The notes under the pieces: model-generated
Told to the model about the DNA's origin: nothing
Database searches by the model: none
Seen by the model: the letters and a program-made list of their open reading frames with translations, nothing else
Assembly: GCA_014529385.2 (NCBI GenBank)
Contig: CM043965.1
Location: 59,986,433-60,050,432 of the forward strand
Reading direction: 5' to 3'
From: Adiantum capillus-veneris
Taxonomy: Eukaryota; Streptophyta; Polypodiopsida; Polypodiales; Pteridaceae
Length of the DNA: 64,000 nt
Translations under genes and position numbers: made by a program
Shown: positions 13,530 to 25,142 of the stretch, piece after piece
How the letters are laid out: the number at the start of each line of letters is the position of its first letter
How positions within the stretch are numbered: position 1 is the first letter of the stretch

Positions 13530-14548
13530 AAGACATTTAAGAAAGAATTACCTTGATCCATTTTCTTCTAGCACATTGTTGCTTTGCACACTTTGAGCAC
13601 CTAAAAAGGTACTCTTCTTGGCTAGTATTACGTCCTCTTTGCAAGGATTGGCACATTCGCTCCTCTGGAAAAGACCTGTGTGCTTGCATACATTGTTCAT
13701 TGTCACATAGTATAGGTGCCTCCCACTCCGAATCCAGATTCCAAAAATCGTGGAAAATTCTTGTTTTCTCTCCGTCCAAAAATTCATCTATGAACTGTGG
13801 ATGTTCATGATGGGCTTTTCCTAGCCACTTTGCTTTTGCTCTCCACATTGCAAGAAAATCCCAACATATTGCTTCACTCTTACATAAGAGTTTTAATTGA
13901 CCAATCAGTGAGACAAAATGAAAAGACATTATATATTTTCTTCTTTTGTTGAAAAAGGGACATCTCTCACAACATGCCATGCATTCACGTCGAAGCAACC
14001 TTGGATATTGCATATTTGTACAACGACACTTAAGTGCATCTTGTTGGTCTTGCTCATCCTCCAAGCTTGGTTTCAATATGTGGGGAGCATGTGTGTTGTC
14101 CTCATCTCCAAGACATAACTTCCACTCTTCAAGTGGAACCATTCCCATATCTTTATATAAACTTAATATATCAGACCACTTGCACGGGAGTTGTGTGTCA
14201 TTAAGCTTTCCATCCCAATCCATTGGCTTTTGAAGCAAGAGAGAAGCTAGTGGCTTCTTTTGCATTCCGGACGTGGACTGCTTTCCTTTTGATGTGCCTA
14301 TTCCTTTGAATAGGTATCTTAGGAGCTTATCTTGCATCTCTACGGACGCATGGTGTTCATCACAAATAGATTGAAACCCAATTACGGAGCTCAATATTTC
14401 ATCATTTAGGTCCCTATCGCGTGCTTCACCATGAGACCTGAGATGATACGATCATGCAGATACAATGTTTATGTACTAATCTTTTTTGAGTAAAATGTCA
14501 TAGACAAAAGACAAACTAAGCTGGCTCACCAATGGCTATAAGCTATGT
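10963..14548 (-). CDS. Divergent Tnp2-like (CACTA/En-Spm) transposase gene of CACTA-A, multi-exon
   Basis: Probably the transposase of CACTA-A, cutting and joining element ends in the nucleus. My exon model on the minus strand is 14548-14530 (19 nt), 14437-13552, 13403-12305, 12194-11100 and 10997-10963. All introns are GT-AG and the phases agree, giving about 1,040 residues from the second exon on; the true 5' start is not found. Tnp2-type landmarks are FSLLLHWDGFQ at the start of the third exon (the DG motif), GDHPAQCKLGQ followed by a Cys, and YDVMHILPLNLFQKY, which corresponds to the DPMHIFKN motif of plant Tnp2 but has Val for Pro. A Cys-rich segment (CECMACCERCPFFNKR-like) lies in the second exon. 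I do not see clear DUF4216 or DUF4218 domains. The 148 bp intron at 13404-13551 consists largely of a (GA)n tract. An AATAAA lies 3' of the stop near 10938. The copy appears open, unlike most elements here. Confidence 0.7.
13452..13525. repeat. (GA)n microsatellite inside a transposase intron
   Basis: About 74 bp of uninterrupted GA repeat, read as CT on the coding strand. It sits between the donor at 13551 and the acceptor at 13404 of the CACTA-A transposase gene. Confidence 0.95.
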
Positions 14549-14864
14549 CTAATAATAAACATAAGACAACAAATAAACACCAAATTATCACAAATTTTCA
14601 CAACCAGCTATGATCGACTCATTTGTAATTTGTAGACCTACTCTTGTAAGCAAAGTACACAAGAAAAATTTCTCAAAACTGTTCGAAAGTTTTTCTACTT
14701 AGGAAATTTTCAAACAGAGGAAATGCATCATTCGTGCCTACTCTGGCAAGTAAGAAACCAAGACAAAACTATTTGCAAGTCATGAATAGCCCTTACCTGT
14801 TGAATGCAATGTTCCCTTCTTTGCTTCGGTTCGCAAGATCTGCAATACTTTCTTTCACTGTAGT

Positions 14865-14928
<64 letters not shown>

Positions 14929-15152
14929 GCTTTCTCCCTTCACACCGCAGGTATGCCCAACACTCACGAGCACGCAGGAGTGGCTCCCCAGCCAGGCAAT
15001 CTAGCTCTACACCGCAGGTATGCCCGACAATCACGAGCACGCAGGAGCTTCCATCTCACCCAGGCGATCTAGCCCTCTGTATGCGCGTCGACCTTTCTGT
15101 AATTCTCTGTAAACGACGTCGACCTTTCTGTTCTCTGTAAGCGTTTAAAAAA
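14549..15152. other. Region upstream of the CACTA-A transposase gene with a (CT)n tract
   Basis: No supported coding sequence, although the true first exon of the minus-strand transposase gene may lie here. A (CT)n tract occupies about 14867-14926. It is followed by two copies of 'caccgcaggtatgcccRacaMtcacgagcacgcagga' (about 14943 and 15011) and a repeated gtcgacctttctgt. CACTA-B is inserted at the end of this stretch. Confidence 0.5.
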
Positions 15153-15392
15153 CACTACAAGAGGTTGTGTGCTCTTGTGACGCTCTTAGCGACGGAAATA
15201 CACTGGGTTTTTATAACCCCCGGCGTCGCTAAAAGCGTCGCTACGAGAGCGTCGCTATCTGCGTCGCTATAGGCGTTGCTATATAGCGACGCTCATAGCG
15301 ACGCCTATAGCGACGCAGATAGCGGCGCTCTCACAGAAGAGTATAGCGACGCTACAGAGCCATAAATAGCGACGCTTATAGCGACGCCTGAG
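15153..15392. repeat. CACTA-B left end: TIR and subterminal TAGCGACGC cluster
   Basis: After CACTACAAGAGG come about a dozen copies of GCGTCGCTA or its complement TAGCGACGC. From about 15232 to 15331 they are arranged as a large inverted repeat with its centre at tatatagc, near 15281. Clustered subterminal motifs of about 9-12 bp are the known binding sites of TnpA-type proteins in CACTA elements. Confidence 0.88.
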
Positions 15393-15752
15393 AGAATATT
15401 TTTTTGGTGGCAGGGCATTGAATGCCCTGCCACCCATCAACCATATTGTACTTGATTCACTTTTTAAAAAAAGTGCAAAGGTAAATAATAGACCCAAAAT
15501 AGTCACCCACAAGACGCATTGTTTGCAAAATTGACAATTGTACACATCATAGACAAACTGAATTGATTGGCAAATGTAATAATGACAATTGTACAACATC
15601 ATAGGCATAAAGGATTGATTGGCAAAAGGAATTGCGGTGACAAATGTAATAATATACATGGTTCAAAAAGACGTATAAAATCCGTCTCATGATACATAAG
15701 CTATGAGAAACCCTAAACTAATGCTATCTAGCTACGGCTAAACTGACGTCGT

Positions 15753-17066
15753 CTAATCAGACGTCTCATCGCGTCCAAGCGGCGTATCTGTCGGATTCTG
15801 CAAAAAAAGACAATAAGACAGTTTTCAGTAAATATAAACATATAACGACATTTATAAAACAATACAAAAAATAAAAAAGAGTAAACCCTAATACTAACCA
15901 TGCCGCCGCGAGAACTGAGAATGTCCATCAGGGCGTTTAAGCCCTTCCTGCCTGCATACTCGCGCTCGTACGGTGTGGGATCACGTCCTGTCATCGACCA
16001 CTGTCAAAACATACAAAGATTTCATTATGTTAGAACTAAAAAACTCATAAACCCTAAACTATCGAACATGCATAAAGAGCAATGTGAAAAGACTTACAAA
16101 ATCGGCCTCAAATGATGCCCATCCACCGCTCCCCAAGTGGTGCGAGCTCCCTGCCTCTACTCGCGCTCTGGCTACATCCTTTTGTTGCTTCCACTTGTCG
16201 GGATTCTCGCGCGCTGCTTTCTTCGCATTCTTCCAATCTTCTTTGGCCAGCCAATCTGGCCTATTCCACCCATTCTTGATTGCTTTTTGCACTTCGGAAC
16301 GCTTGTGTTTGCAGTATTCGCGCATTCGAATCTTCATCAGGTCTTCATTGAAGCGTTGATCCCGTGTTGGAACGGAAAACTCATCATGAAGTATGCTGAT
16401 GACTCTGTTTTTTAAATCACTTGGTACTTCACTCCATTTGTTTAGTATATAGTGTCTAAACAGCTGAGAGCAAAGACCACGCATGCGCGAGATCACCTTC
16501 TTGCCGTCATCATCCATGATGATGCCGCCGCTGATGTCGACGGAGTAAGGCAAGCCCTCTGGCCGGTGACGCGTGAACCTGGGTGTCCCGGCAGGGGTCT
16601 CTAGCGGCGTGTCGATGGGGGTACGGACGTCAGGTGTCTCCATCGGCGTCTGGGCGCCGAAGCGAGGAGTGTCGAGTGGGGTGGCTCCTGGCGGAGTAGG
16701 TAGAGGTGTGTAGCTTCTAGGAACAGTCAGCCGTGCAAAACCTGGCGTAGACGGCGATGCTGTGGCTGGTGTGGGGGCGGGCAAAGAAGGGGAGGGTAAA
16801 GAGCCTCGTCGAACACGAGGCGGTGTGGAGGCATCGGTGGCGGAATCCCCACAACAACCGCCACCGCCACCACTAGAGCGCCGGTGTCTAGACGAGTGTG
16901 ACGCTCGTCTCGTCGACGCCGAAGCTTCGGAGCGCGCCGAATGCTCCGAAAGAGAGGGAGATGCGGATGGTGTAGGAACGCGCGATGATGCGCCATAGCG
17001 ATGACGCTCCACGTACCACTGTCTCTGCTGCGGTGACAAAGAAGAAAGAAACTCCTCATCATCCAT
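15753..17066 (-). CDS. CACTA-B second gene, Ptta/En-Spm-type (Transposase_24-like) protein
   Basis: Likely the TnpA-like accessory protein that binds element ends, working with the neighbouring Tnp2 transposase. Exons on the minus strand are 17066-16098, 16000-15899 and 15797-15753 (969, 102 and 45 nt, all phase 0), giving 371 residues. The start ATG lies just after a splice-acceptor-like tttaatgcag, so an untranslated first exon is possible. Residues about 25-190 are rich in Ser, Thr and Pro with TP repeats (low-complexity linker). Residues about 200-371 hold a basic helical domain with WSEVPSDLKNRV, then WKxxKKAARENPDKWKQQ and a GxGGWASFE motif, and a final TGRDPTPYE segment, the usual order in plant transposase proteins of this family. 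The gene lies 3' of the Tnp2 gene on the same strand, about 250 bp away. The base composition of the linker is GC-rich compared with its surroundings. Confidence 0.8.
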
Positions 17067-17315
17067 ACCTGCATTAAACACACGAATATTTAAACTTAAT
17101 ATTGAATGAATAGAGTAGACAATGACGCAAAGACCATTAAATACAATGACGTAATGACGCATATAAATACAATGACGCAATGAATCGAGTGATAGAAGAG
17201 GCAAGTCGAAAACTCAGAATTTTCAATCAAAAGATGTGAGCGCGAGTAGAAAAGAGCGTTACACACCATGGAAGCTACTTAGAGAGCTAGAGCTTTTACA
17301 GCACGGAGCAAAATT

Positions 17316-20300
17316 TTACGCACTACGAGGGGCTACCTCTATGACGTACCACCAGTTTGATGTAGACTTTGTAGGATGAAATACTACCTGCCAGAGCCAC
17401 ATAACTTACATGAGAGCTTTCAAGCACATAACTTGTAAAAGGGGGATGTTAACTATTTATATACTTACTTGTTCACAATGCTCGGGTAGTACGAAAGTGT
17501 CTCTTAGGTCAGTCCATTTCTTAGTAGAATCCACCTCAAGAAAACCAGACTCTCCTCTACGCACAGTAGCGTTTCGACCCTCCATGATTATCTTGAACCA
17601 TTGCACGTCAAACAAGTCGACAAAAAATCCTCTGTAATCGATCCTCAAAATCTCTTGCAGCGTGCCGAAGTAAGTGAGTTCCGCCACCACGGGATCTGCA
17701 TCAGAGGAACGTCGTCGACTAGACTGTTCAAATTTTGCCATGATTCCACAATCTTGAGTAAAACGCTTTTTGTCGATTCGTTCCACCCTAAAATGTCGAC
17801 CTTTACACCATGCTGCTGTGTATGACTTATACTACAACGAACAAAGATTATGAGTGGCCGTTCAAACGTTTATAAATAAAGTCACTTGCTAGTCGTACAT
17901 TGCAAACTTACCTTGGTCGCGCAACCCCGAGAGTACTCCCACTCTTCTTCAGTCACTTCGTCACCGCATTGTTGTGCGCTTTTCAATTGGTTGTGCAACC
18001 ATCTTAAGCTCATGAAGGTTGGTAGGCTCTCCAGAACCGCTGGATAGTGCATCGGTGGTCGTCTTCCCCGTCTCCACTCGATTCGTGCCCTTTGTCGCTC
18101 TTGCTTTGCATCCTCATATTGTGAAATCCACTTTTGCATCACTGGATTGTGAAGCATGCAAAATCGGTTGATTTTAGCCTCTAGATCTTCCGTCATCTTC
18201 TTCTCAACACCGAGATTGCACATGACAATCCCAGATATGCGCTCATCATCTATGGTTCGCCATAGCGTGTCCCGGGATTTATCAAATCCATCTAGCCACT
18301 CTCCAATGTACACTAGGGACTCTGATACCAACCAACCTTCTGCCATGCTACCCTCCGGACGTGCCTTTTGACGCACATATCCCTTAAGCGTTTTCATGAA
18401 ACGCTCTAAGAAGAACATCCATCTGGAATGAACTGTGCCAGCTATTTCCACCTCATCAACTATGTGAATAAGAAGATGCACCTGAATGGTTAGTATTGTA
18501 GTAGGAAAATGTTTCTCAAACATGCACACAAGCTCCGCAGCATTTAGTTTGGCGAATGGTATGGAGTCTACGTCGATCTCCTTTTGTGAGATCCATTGCA
18601 CCAGCTTTGCAAGTTTGTAGATTGTGTTACGGATGTCGAGAGACAAACATCCCTCAATGGCAACCGGTAAAATAAACTGTAAAGTATGTGCAGCAATGAT
18701 ATTAAAGTCCACATTTTATGCAATGATATTAAAGTCTACTATGAACGTACCTGACACATTTTATGCCAATCGTGTGACTTCAAACCGGTAAGCTTTCCTT
18801 CTTTAGTAAAACACGTTCGAAGCGAGTGCATTACGCCAGTGGGGGTCCGCAAAGATCGAATGGCCTCTTTTACTTTGCGTTCTTGGGCTCCTGTGAAAAT
18901 CCATGGTGCTTTAGGAAGTTTTATCGATCCATCAGACGCTGTTTGCGGCCAATATTGCTCCATACGATCCACATTTCTAAGGTCAACTCTGGCTCCCAAA
19001 GTATCTTTCTTGCCGGTCAAATGGTCCCATAGTAGATTACCCACATTCTTGAATATGTGCATTGGATCGAGCAAGTGATTGATCACGAGTCGGGGCCAGT
19101 ATGGTAACTCGTACCATAGAGATAGTCTCTTCATCCCTGGAGGCAATCCGTCATCGCACATCTCCTTCTGATCTAACCATGCTTGTGCAGACATCCTTGG
19201 TGGCTCTCTTCCCAAAAAGCCGTCGCGTAACACATGATTCTCCGGAAGATACGCTTGATGACCTTCGTAGATTTGCTTCTTCAGTGAGGGTGCCCTACGT
19301 GCATTCAGTCTAGGTCCACATGTGACACATGCTCTGTATCCGCTTGTTTGAAGCCCTGCATGTATACACATGATAATAGATCAACTATGGGAAAAAACAA
19401 GATTTACAGTGTCTGAGAGAGGAGTGTCAATAGATCACCTGAGCATTCTGTTAGCCCGGGATAGTCATGCATGGTCCACATTAGAATACCTCTGATCAAA
19501 GCATTCCGTCGTCCTGTGTGTCGGCTCATATCCACCACCTCTATGCCAATCCACAATTGTTGTAGCTCTTCCAATAGTGGACGAAGATACACATCCATAT
19601 TCCCCACTTTATATCGCCCTGGCACAATCAAGCTTAGCCATAGGTGCCCCTTCTTCGTAGTCAACCACGGGGGAATGTTGTAGTTGACGATGACAACGGG
19701 CCATACACTGTAAGATGTTGATCTTTGACCAAATGGATTTACGCCATCCATAGCCAGGCCTAAGCGCAAATTTCGAGCTTCCCTGGCAAAATCCGACCAT
19801 GTTCCATCTATATGTTTCCAGGCTGCGCAATCTGCAGGAATTCGTAGCACACCATCCGAAGATTTATTCTCCTCATGCCATGATGCTAGGGCGGCCATGG
19901 ACTTACATTCGAAGAAATGCTTGATGCGAGGAAGCAAAGGAAAATGTCGCAAAACCTTTTGTGGAATTTTTGTCCCGTGGAGATCTACTCGATATCTTTC
20001 GGAATCACATTTCGGACACTTCTCCATGTCTGTGTATTCCCCTCTGAAAAGAATGCAGTCATTAGGACAAGCGTGGATAGAATTGTAATCCATCCCCAAG
20101 TTTCGCAAAATCTTTCTTGCTTCATCTCGGGAATCTGGCATCACATTGTCAGCTGGTAGAATGTGCTCTTTCAGCAATCTACACAACATAAAAATATGAT
20201 ACAGTCGTGTAAAAATCTATCAGATCATTATACATTTAGAGTTCTATTAAAGTAAACTAATTGTAATAGATCACCTGAAAAGCGCAGTGACGCTAGTGTC

Positions 20301-20807
20301 ACTCCATCCAAACTTTGCCTGCATGTTGAGAAGAACCAGGAGTGCTTTCAATCTAGACATACGTGCTCCATTATACAATGATGTATCGGCTTCACTTTTC
20401 ATATCATCATAGATAAGCCTTTCTGAATCCATGATCGTCTCAATCATTTCATCAATCTCGGGCTCAAACATTGCCTCGTTGGGAATGTGCTCTGCATGAT
20501 CATCCCCCGAGCTGTCAGAGGCTACATCTTGTGGCCTCACATATGCTGCTTGACCAAAGCGCCTGCGAATACGTCTATTGGGTTGCAAGATTGCTGCTTG
20601 TTGGCCAGCGTCAGAGTCCGACGAGTTATAATTGGCAACAACTCGATCTATAATAGACGGATCGAACTCGCCAAATTCGCGAACGTGCTGCAAAGAAACA
20701 CGTCTTGTCCGTCGCACAGCATGCTTGCATTGATTACAAGGACATAAGACCCTCGTTGAGAGATAGGTGTTTCGGTTGGACGGTCCCACATCCTCGTCGC
20801 TACTCAT
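17316..20807 (-). CDS. CACTA-B Tnp2 transposase (TnpD-like), six exons
   Basis: Transposase of CACTA-B. Exons on the minus strand are 20807-20275, 20178-19439, 19355-18751, 18676-17912, 17831-17469 and 17387-17316. They total 3,078 nt, exactly 1,026 codons including the stop, with GT-AG borders of 74-98 bp introns. The frame check strongly supports the model. Landmarks: N-terminal transposase-associated zinc site C-P-C-x2-C at about residue 22; C-x3-C...C-P-K-C at about 215-235; the LAMDGVNPFG motif (conserved Asp) at about 322; WTMHDYPGLTECSG at the exon 2/3 junction with C-x2-C after it; LLDPMHIFKNVGN at about 520; a DUF4218 region (RWMFFLERFMKTLKGYVR, then RPEGSMAEGW) in exon 4; and a DUF4216-type domain (YFGTLQEI...GFLEVD) in exon 5. 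I see no internal stop, and the family's usual order and length are kept. Intron 3 contains a 27 bp direct duplication. Confidence 0.93.
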
Positions 20808-20866
20808 AATGAGGATAAAAAACTTATAACCTGGACAACAAATTTAATATTCTATTGGCATTCTTC

Positions 20867-20928
<62 letters not shown>

Positions 20929-22083
20929 ACCTCACATTCTCTAGTCATGTCCAATCCCCGCACACCTCGGTCTAGAGGTGCACGGAGATCAGAACCACCG
21001 GGTTATAATCTCGTCTTTATTGGTCAATACCTATATTTGTGGGTACAAGAAATCTAGACACCCACGTCTACATGATACTGCATGTAGTGGACAAAATCCC
21101 TTTGCCTCTTCTCTAGCTGTAGCACTTCACTTCATCTTAACATCTTTTCACAGTAGATCTTTTCACTGTTCGTCTAACTCTAAACCCTAAACCGTAAGTA
21201 ATTCTTGCGTGGACTCGATCTAACGTAAATAAGCGTAAATCTAAATAAACGTAAATCTAACTAAAAATAAAGCTAAATCTAATTTAACGTAAGTCTAATG
21301 ACTAGAGGTTGTCTAGATGGTCATTGTGTCGGGGATGTAGTGACTCTTGCCGCCCTGAAGATCCACCTTCTTCCCTATCTTCTGAAGACATTTCACCAGT
21401 ACTTTTGGATCGACGGAGCCCACCATGAGTGAAGGCAGCAATACCCTATATTCCATTGAGGGCTGTCTTCACCCGCTTCATGCAGGCATCGCAGTCTATG
21501 GAGACCCGCATCTAATCTAATATAACGTAAATCTAAATCTAGCTTAAATAAACGTAAATCTAGTTAAAAATAAACCTAAATCTAATTTAATGTAAGTCTA
21601 CATATAACCTAATCTTTAACGTCTTTTAAGATAGTTTCCTACGACGTTATAACTCTCTTCTTCCTGTGTGTGTGCGCGTGTGTGGATGTGTGTGCCAATA
21701 AAAAGAGATAAATGGTATAACCTTTCTATCACCCATGCCAAGTATGATAGATTGATTATGCCATTTCTCTCTTGAATAATAGGTCTTCAGTTCAACTCCT
21801 CGTCGGCTAGATCTTTAGGTCTTTTAATTTTAATTAGTTTCCTACGACGCTCCCTTAGTTTCTCTTTCTTTTTCTCTCAATGTGTGTGCGTTTTTTTGGA
21901 TCGTATGCATGTTTTCTTTCTTTTTTCCTCTCTCAATGTGTGCGTTTTTTGTTTATGCATGTTCTCTCTCTCTTTTCCTCTCTCAATGCGTGCGTTTTTT
22001 GTTTATGCATGCTCTCTCTCTCTCTTTTTCTCTCTCAATGTGTGTGTGCATTCTTTGTTTATGTATGTGTGTGCGTTTTTGCA

Positions 22084-22127
<44 letters not shown>

Positions 22128-22245
22128 AACACTATGTGTGTGTGTGTATGTGTGTGTGTGAGAGAGAGAGAGAGGGAGAGAGAAAGAGGGGAAGGGAACA
22201 TGAGAATGAGGAGAGGGAAGGAGCATACCTGGCTCTCCTTCCTCT

Positions 22246-22287
<42 letters not shown>

Positions 22288-22288
22288 G

Positions 22289-22331
<43 letters not shown>

Positions 22332-22432
22332 GGGAGAGCGTTACCTGCTCTTTGCTTGAGGGCGCCGAAAAACTCAGATCTGAGATCTGAGTTTTTGGGC
22401 GCGCTCGGTTATTTTTTTTACCCCAGCTGGCG
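20808..22432. other. CACTA-B upstream region with simple repeats
   Basis: No gene. It holds a (CT)n tract at about 20871-20926, then an aacgtaaatctaa-type block at 21226-21300 that is repeated at 21522-21602. From 21840 to 22335 there is a long compound microsatellite of TTTCTCTC, CT, GT and GA runs. The long ORFs in that zone are pure low-complexity readings. Regulatory sequence for the minus-strand transposase gene may lie near 20810-20870. Confidence 0.6.
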
Positions 22433-22573
22433 TCGCTATGAGCGTCGCTATGAGCGTCGCAAATTTCTTTGTAAATTTGCGACGCTCATAGCGACGCTCA
22501 TAGCGACGCCGGGAATTTTTTTTTTTTAGCGTCGCTGTGTGAGCGTCGCTAATATGAAGAGCCTCTTGTAGTG
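22433..22573. repeat. CACTA-B right end: hairpin of GCGTCGC motifs and TIR
   Basis: Three GCGTCGCtatga-type units, a short AAATTTCTTTGTAAATTT centre and three inverted units form an almost perfect hairpin (about 22433-22510). It is followed by two more motifs and the terminal CCTCTTGTAGTG. The motif is the same as at the left end, as expected for a functional CACTA pair of ends. Confidence 0.88.
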
Positions 22574-24556
22574 AAAGGCCTACACGTTTTAGTTGTGTGC
22601 TACCATCGATTAAACTAAACTAAACTCTCGTTTTTTTGTGGGAAAAATGCCCCCAATTCAAAATGAAAGCAGGAGGCTATTATTTGCATGCAGTGCTGCA
22701 GAGTTTGAAAAAAAAGTGTCTTAGCTTACAGCCATTCTGCTTTGGATTTAAAAATGCCAATCAAGAGGAAGAGGCAAGGGAAAAAACTCATCCAAATTTT
22801 GTGGAAAATAGTGTAACATTGTTGAAAGTAGGTCAAATTTTCTAAAAATATCCTTCGGGAAGTCCATAAAATCAAACTTTGTATGGGTTCACAGTTTAGT
22901 TTTTGAGATATTGGTTCAAGGCATGAGAGGGGTGCAGAGCATGCGACGAGACATCATAGAGGTAGAGCATGCGTCGGGACATCATAGGACATCATAGCTA
23001 CAGGGTGAGGGACGCTTACACTGAGTCTCATTAGAGGCCCCACAAGTGGCAGAGTGCTGTTTTTACAGGATCTGAATGGTGGGCATCTGTGGGAGGATTT
23101 GTGTCATAGATCCTGACCCAGCAACTCTTGCGACTGGCCTGGCCACTAGAGGGTGTGCGCTTGGGAGTGTTGTCCACTGGCACGAGTGTAGTGGGACCCT
23201 GGTGAGTGGTTTTGGAGGGACCCTCCTAGGTGCCCCTTTATTTCAGTACACTGCTCGTCTGGGACGTCATATACTGGCAGCACATAGAGAGACTCGTCCT
23301 GCTCCAGCACCTCATTGCCAGGTAATTATGCATATCAAAAACCTCACCATATACACCTCGAAACAATTAATATTTCTAGTATCAAGATATTGTCTCCAAG
23401 ATAGTGTTTCACTAGGCACCCATGCTTTAGATATATTGTAAAACATCAATATTGTCTCTCGTGTCGCCTATTGTTTAGCCATGTTGTCAAATAACTATGG
23501 ATCTATTATGTACCCAAGGTTACCAATTAACACCATATAGCCACTTTAGACCTCGTGCACTAACTATTATGACATAAAGAGTTTATGTTGCCATATGTAC
23601 TTGTTTACAACATCCGTTGTCAAGTATAGCTTCAATTATTCTAGTGACCTACATGCACTTGAATTCCATAGTATCACTTTAGCCTAGAACAATTGTACCT
23701 ACCATAACAACTTATGAAGGTAAAGATGTTTACTACTAAGCAAGAATGTCTATAATCTCATAATTATCCATACTAGTATCAAGACTATAAAACATTGAAA
23801 TAGCTTGGCTATGTCATGGTTATCTAAAACTATCTACCTCTATAGCTTTCACAAATTATAGATCTAGCCATATTTCCATATTGCCAAGTAACTCTATTAC
23901 TATTATCCACTTTATCCTCATATACTAACTATGGAATGACCAATATCCATTGCTAGCCTGGGAACAACTATGTCTATCGTAGAAATTTATGTAAGTAAAT
24001 ATGTTTACTAACTCAAGAATGCCTATCATCTAAGAATTGTACGCATGCCAAGGCTAACCATGGCATGTCAACCAGTAAGAATATTCCTAGTGTTATCACA
24101 AACTTATCAACTATAATTTCTACAATAACTATGCACACCTCAAGATATCTACTACTTGTATTAAGATTGAAAAAACTTGGCTATGCTAGAGCTATTGAAT
24201 ACTATATACCTTTAGCGCTTTCACAAACTTATAATACGAATTCAAGATCACAAACTTTCATTGATGTATACTTAAAAAGAAAAAATTACTGGAGCACATA
24301 CCTTTGTTGATGCCGACAATCACCTTTGTCGATTTTGGATTGTTACCTTGCCTCAAGTTATGTAGTAAGTATACAATGGAAACCCCTACTTTTGGGGCGT
24401 GGCTTGTTGTAGCTTGATTTGGGGTTAACTGAAGCATGCTCCATATTGTATCAAGCTTGTCAACGTTGAAAAGTAATCTAGACACTATGAACAACTTTGA
24501 AAAATAATATAAATAAAATAACTGAACAACTTTCCAGACACTATGATGTCTAATCA
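22574..24556. other. Non-coding part of CACTA-A right of the CACTA-B insertion
   Basis: I see no supported gene. It contains short imperfect repeats such as gagcatgcgtcgggacatcatag near 22940-22995. From about 23440 to 24290 a diffuse set of similar phrases recurs, for example tatctacctctatagctttcacaa against tatatacctttagcgctttcacaa, indicating an old duplication. Confidence 0.45.
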
Positions 24557-25142
24557 TTAATACTAGGTTGGTATCCTAATGATTGGGGAGCCCTACTACT
24601 GGGTCCAACTCAACTTTCATTAATTAATTAGATCGCAAGACTCCTACCCGAGAGTCTCTGAAAGCAAAAGTGTTGCGCTCCTATTGTTCCCACGCGATCG
24701 CCCTCCCCTCGGCGCACAGCTGCCTCTGCACCTTCCCCCATTCTCGTATCTATCTTGCTCCCTCGCTTTGGTCTCTGTGTTCGCTCTCCATCGTGCTCTC
24801 ATCACAATTGCGCTCTAGACCTATTCGCCTCCACTGTCTTGCCAGGCACGGCTCACATTTGCAGGTGCTCACGCACGTCGCATGCGTGCCTTTTCTAGTA
24901 GAGCAACATGGTGCTGCTCCAACTGCTCCAACCCAGGCTTGACTTGCAGAGTAAATAGAGAGAGAGAGAGAGAGAGAGAGAGGAGCTTGCATAGCATTTT
25001 CGCTCTTGCGTGTCCTCCTCTCTGCGCACTCAGTCCCCCCCCCCCCCCGACCGCGCCCGTCAGCCTCGCCTTGGGCGACACCTGCCCCCGACTGCCTACA
25101 AATCGCGGCACCACTGTTCTACCTCGTCTTCGTGTTGACAAG
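24557..25142. other. Non-coding stretch with an orphan ACTAGGTTGGTA end and microsatellites
   Basis: Near 24563-24585 the sequence TTAATACTAGGTTGGTATCC closely resembles the end of the TTAA-flanked element at 42138, but I find no inverted partner here. A (GA)n run lies at about 24957-24982 and a run of C at about 25036-25050. No gene is supported. Confidence 0.45.

Larger units (their letters stand above)
15153..22573. mobile_element. CACTA-B: apparently complete 7.4 kb CACTA (En/Spm) transposon
   Basis: The left end reads CACTACAAGAGG at 15153 and the right end is its reverse complement ending at 22573. Identical AAA triplets flank it (15150-15152, 22574-22576), the expected 3 bp target duplication. 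Both ends carry clustered TAGCGACGC motifs in both orientations. Two minus-strand genes are present: a six-exon Tnp2 transposase (17316-20807) whose spliced length is an exact multiple of three, and a three-exon second gene (15753-17066) of the Ptta/En-Spm type. Both genes are open, so the element may have moved recently. It is inserted in CACTA-A between that element's two genes. Confidence 0.92.

Noticed and set aside
11117-14233. Several plus-strand ORFs of 66-95 residues
   Set aside because: They lie antisense to the Tnp2-like gene, whose motifs and splice phases support the minus strand.
21880-22331. Overlapping ORFs of 72-149 residues
   Set aside because: They are translations of CT, GT and GA runs and have no complex sequence.
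23076-23441. 121-residue plus-strand ORF
   Set aside because: No recognisable motif, no splice context and no similarity to other ORFs in the window.
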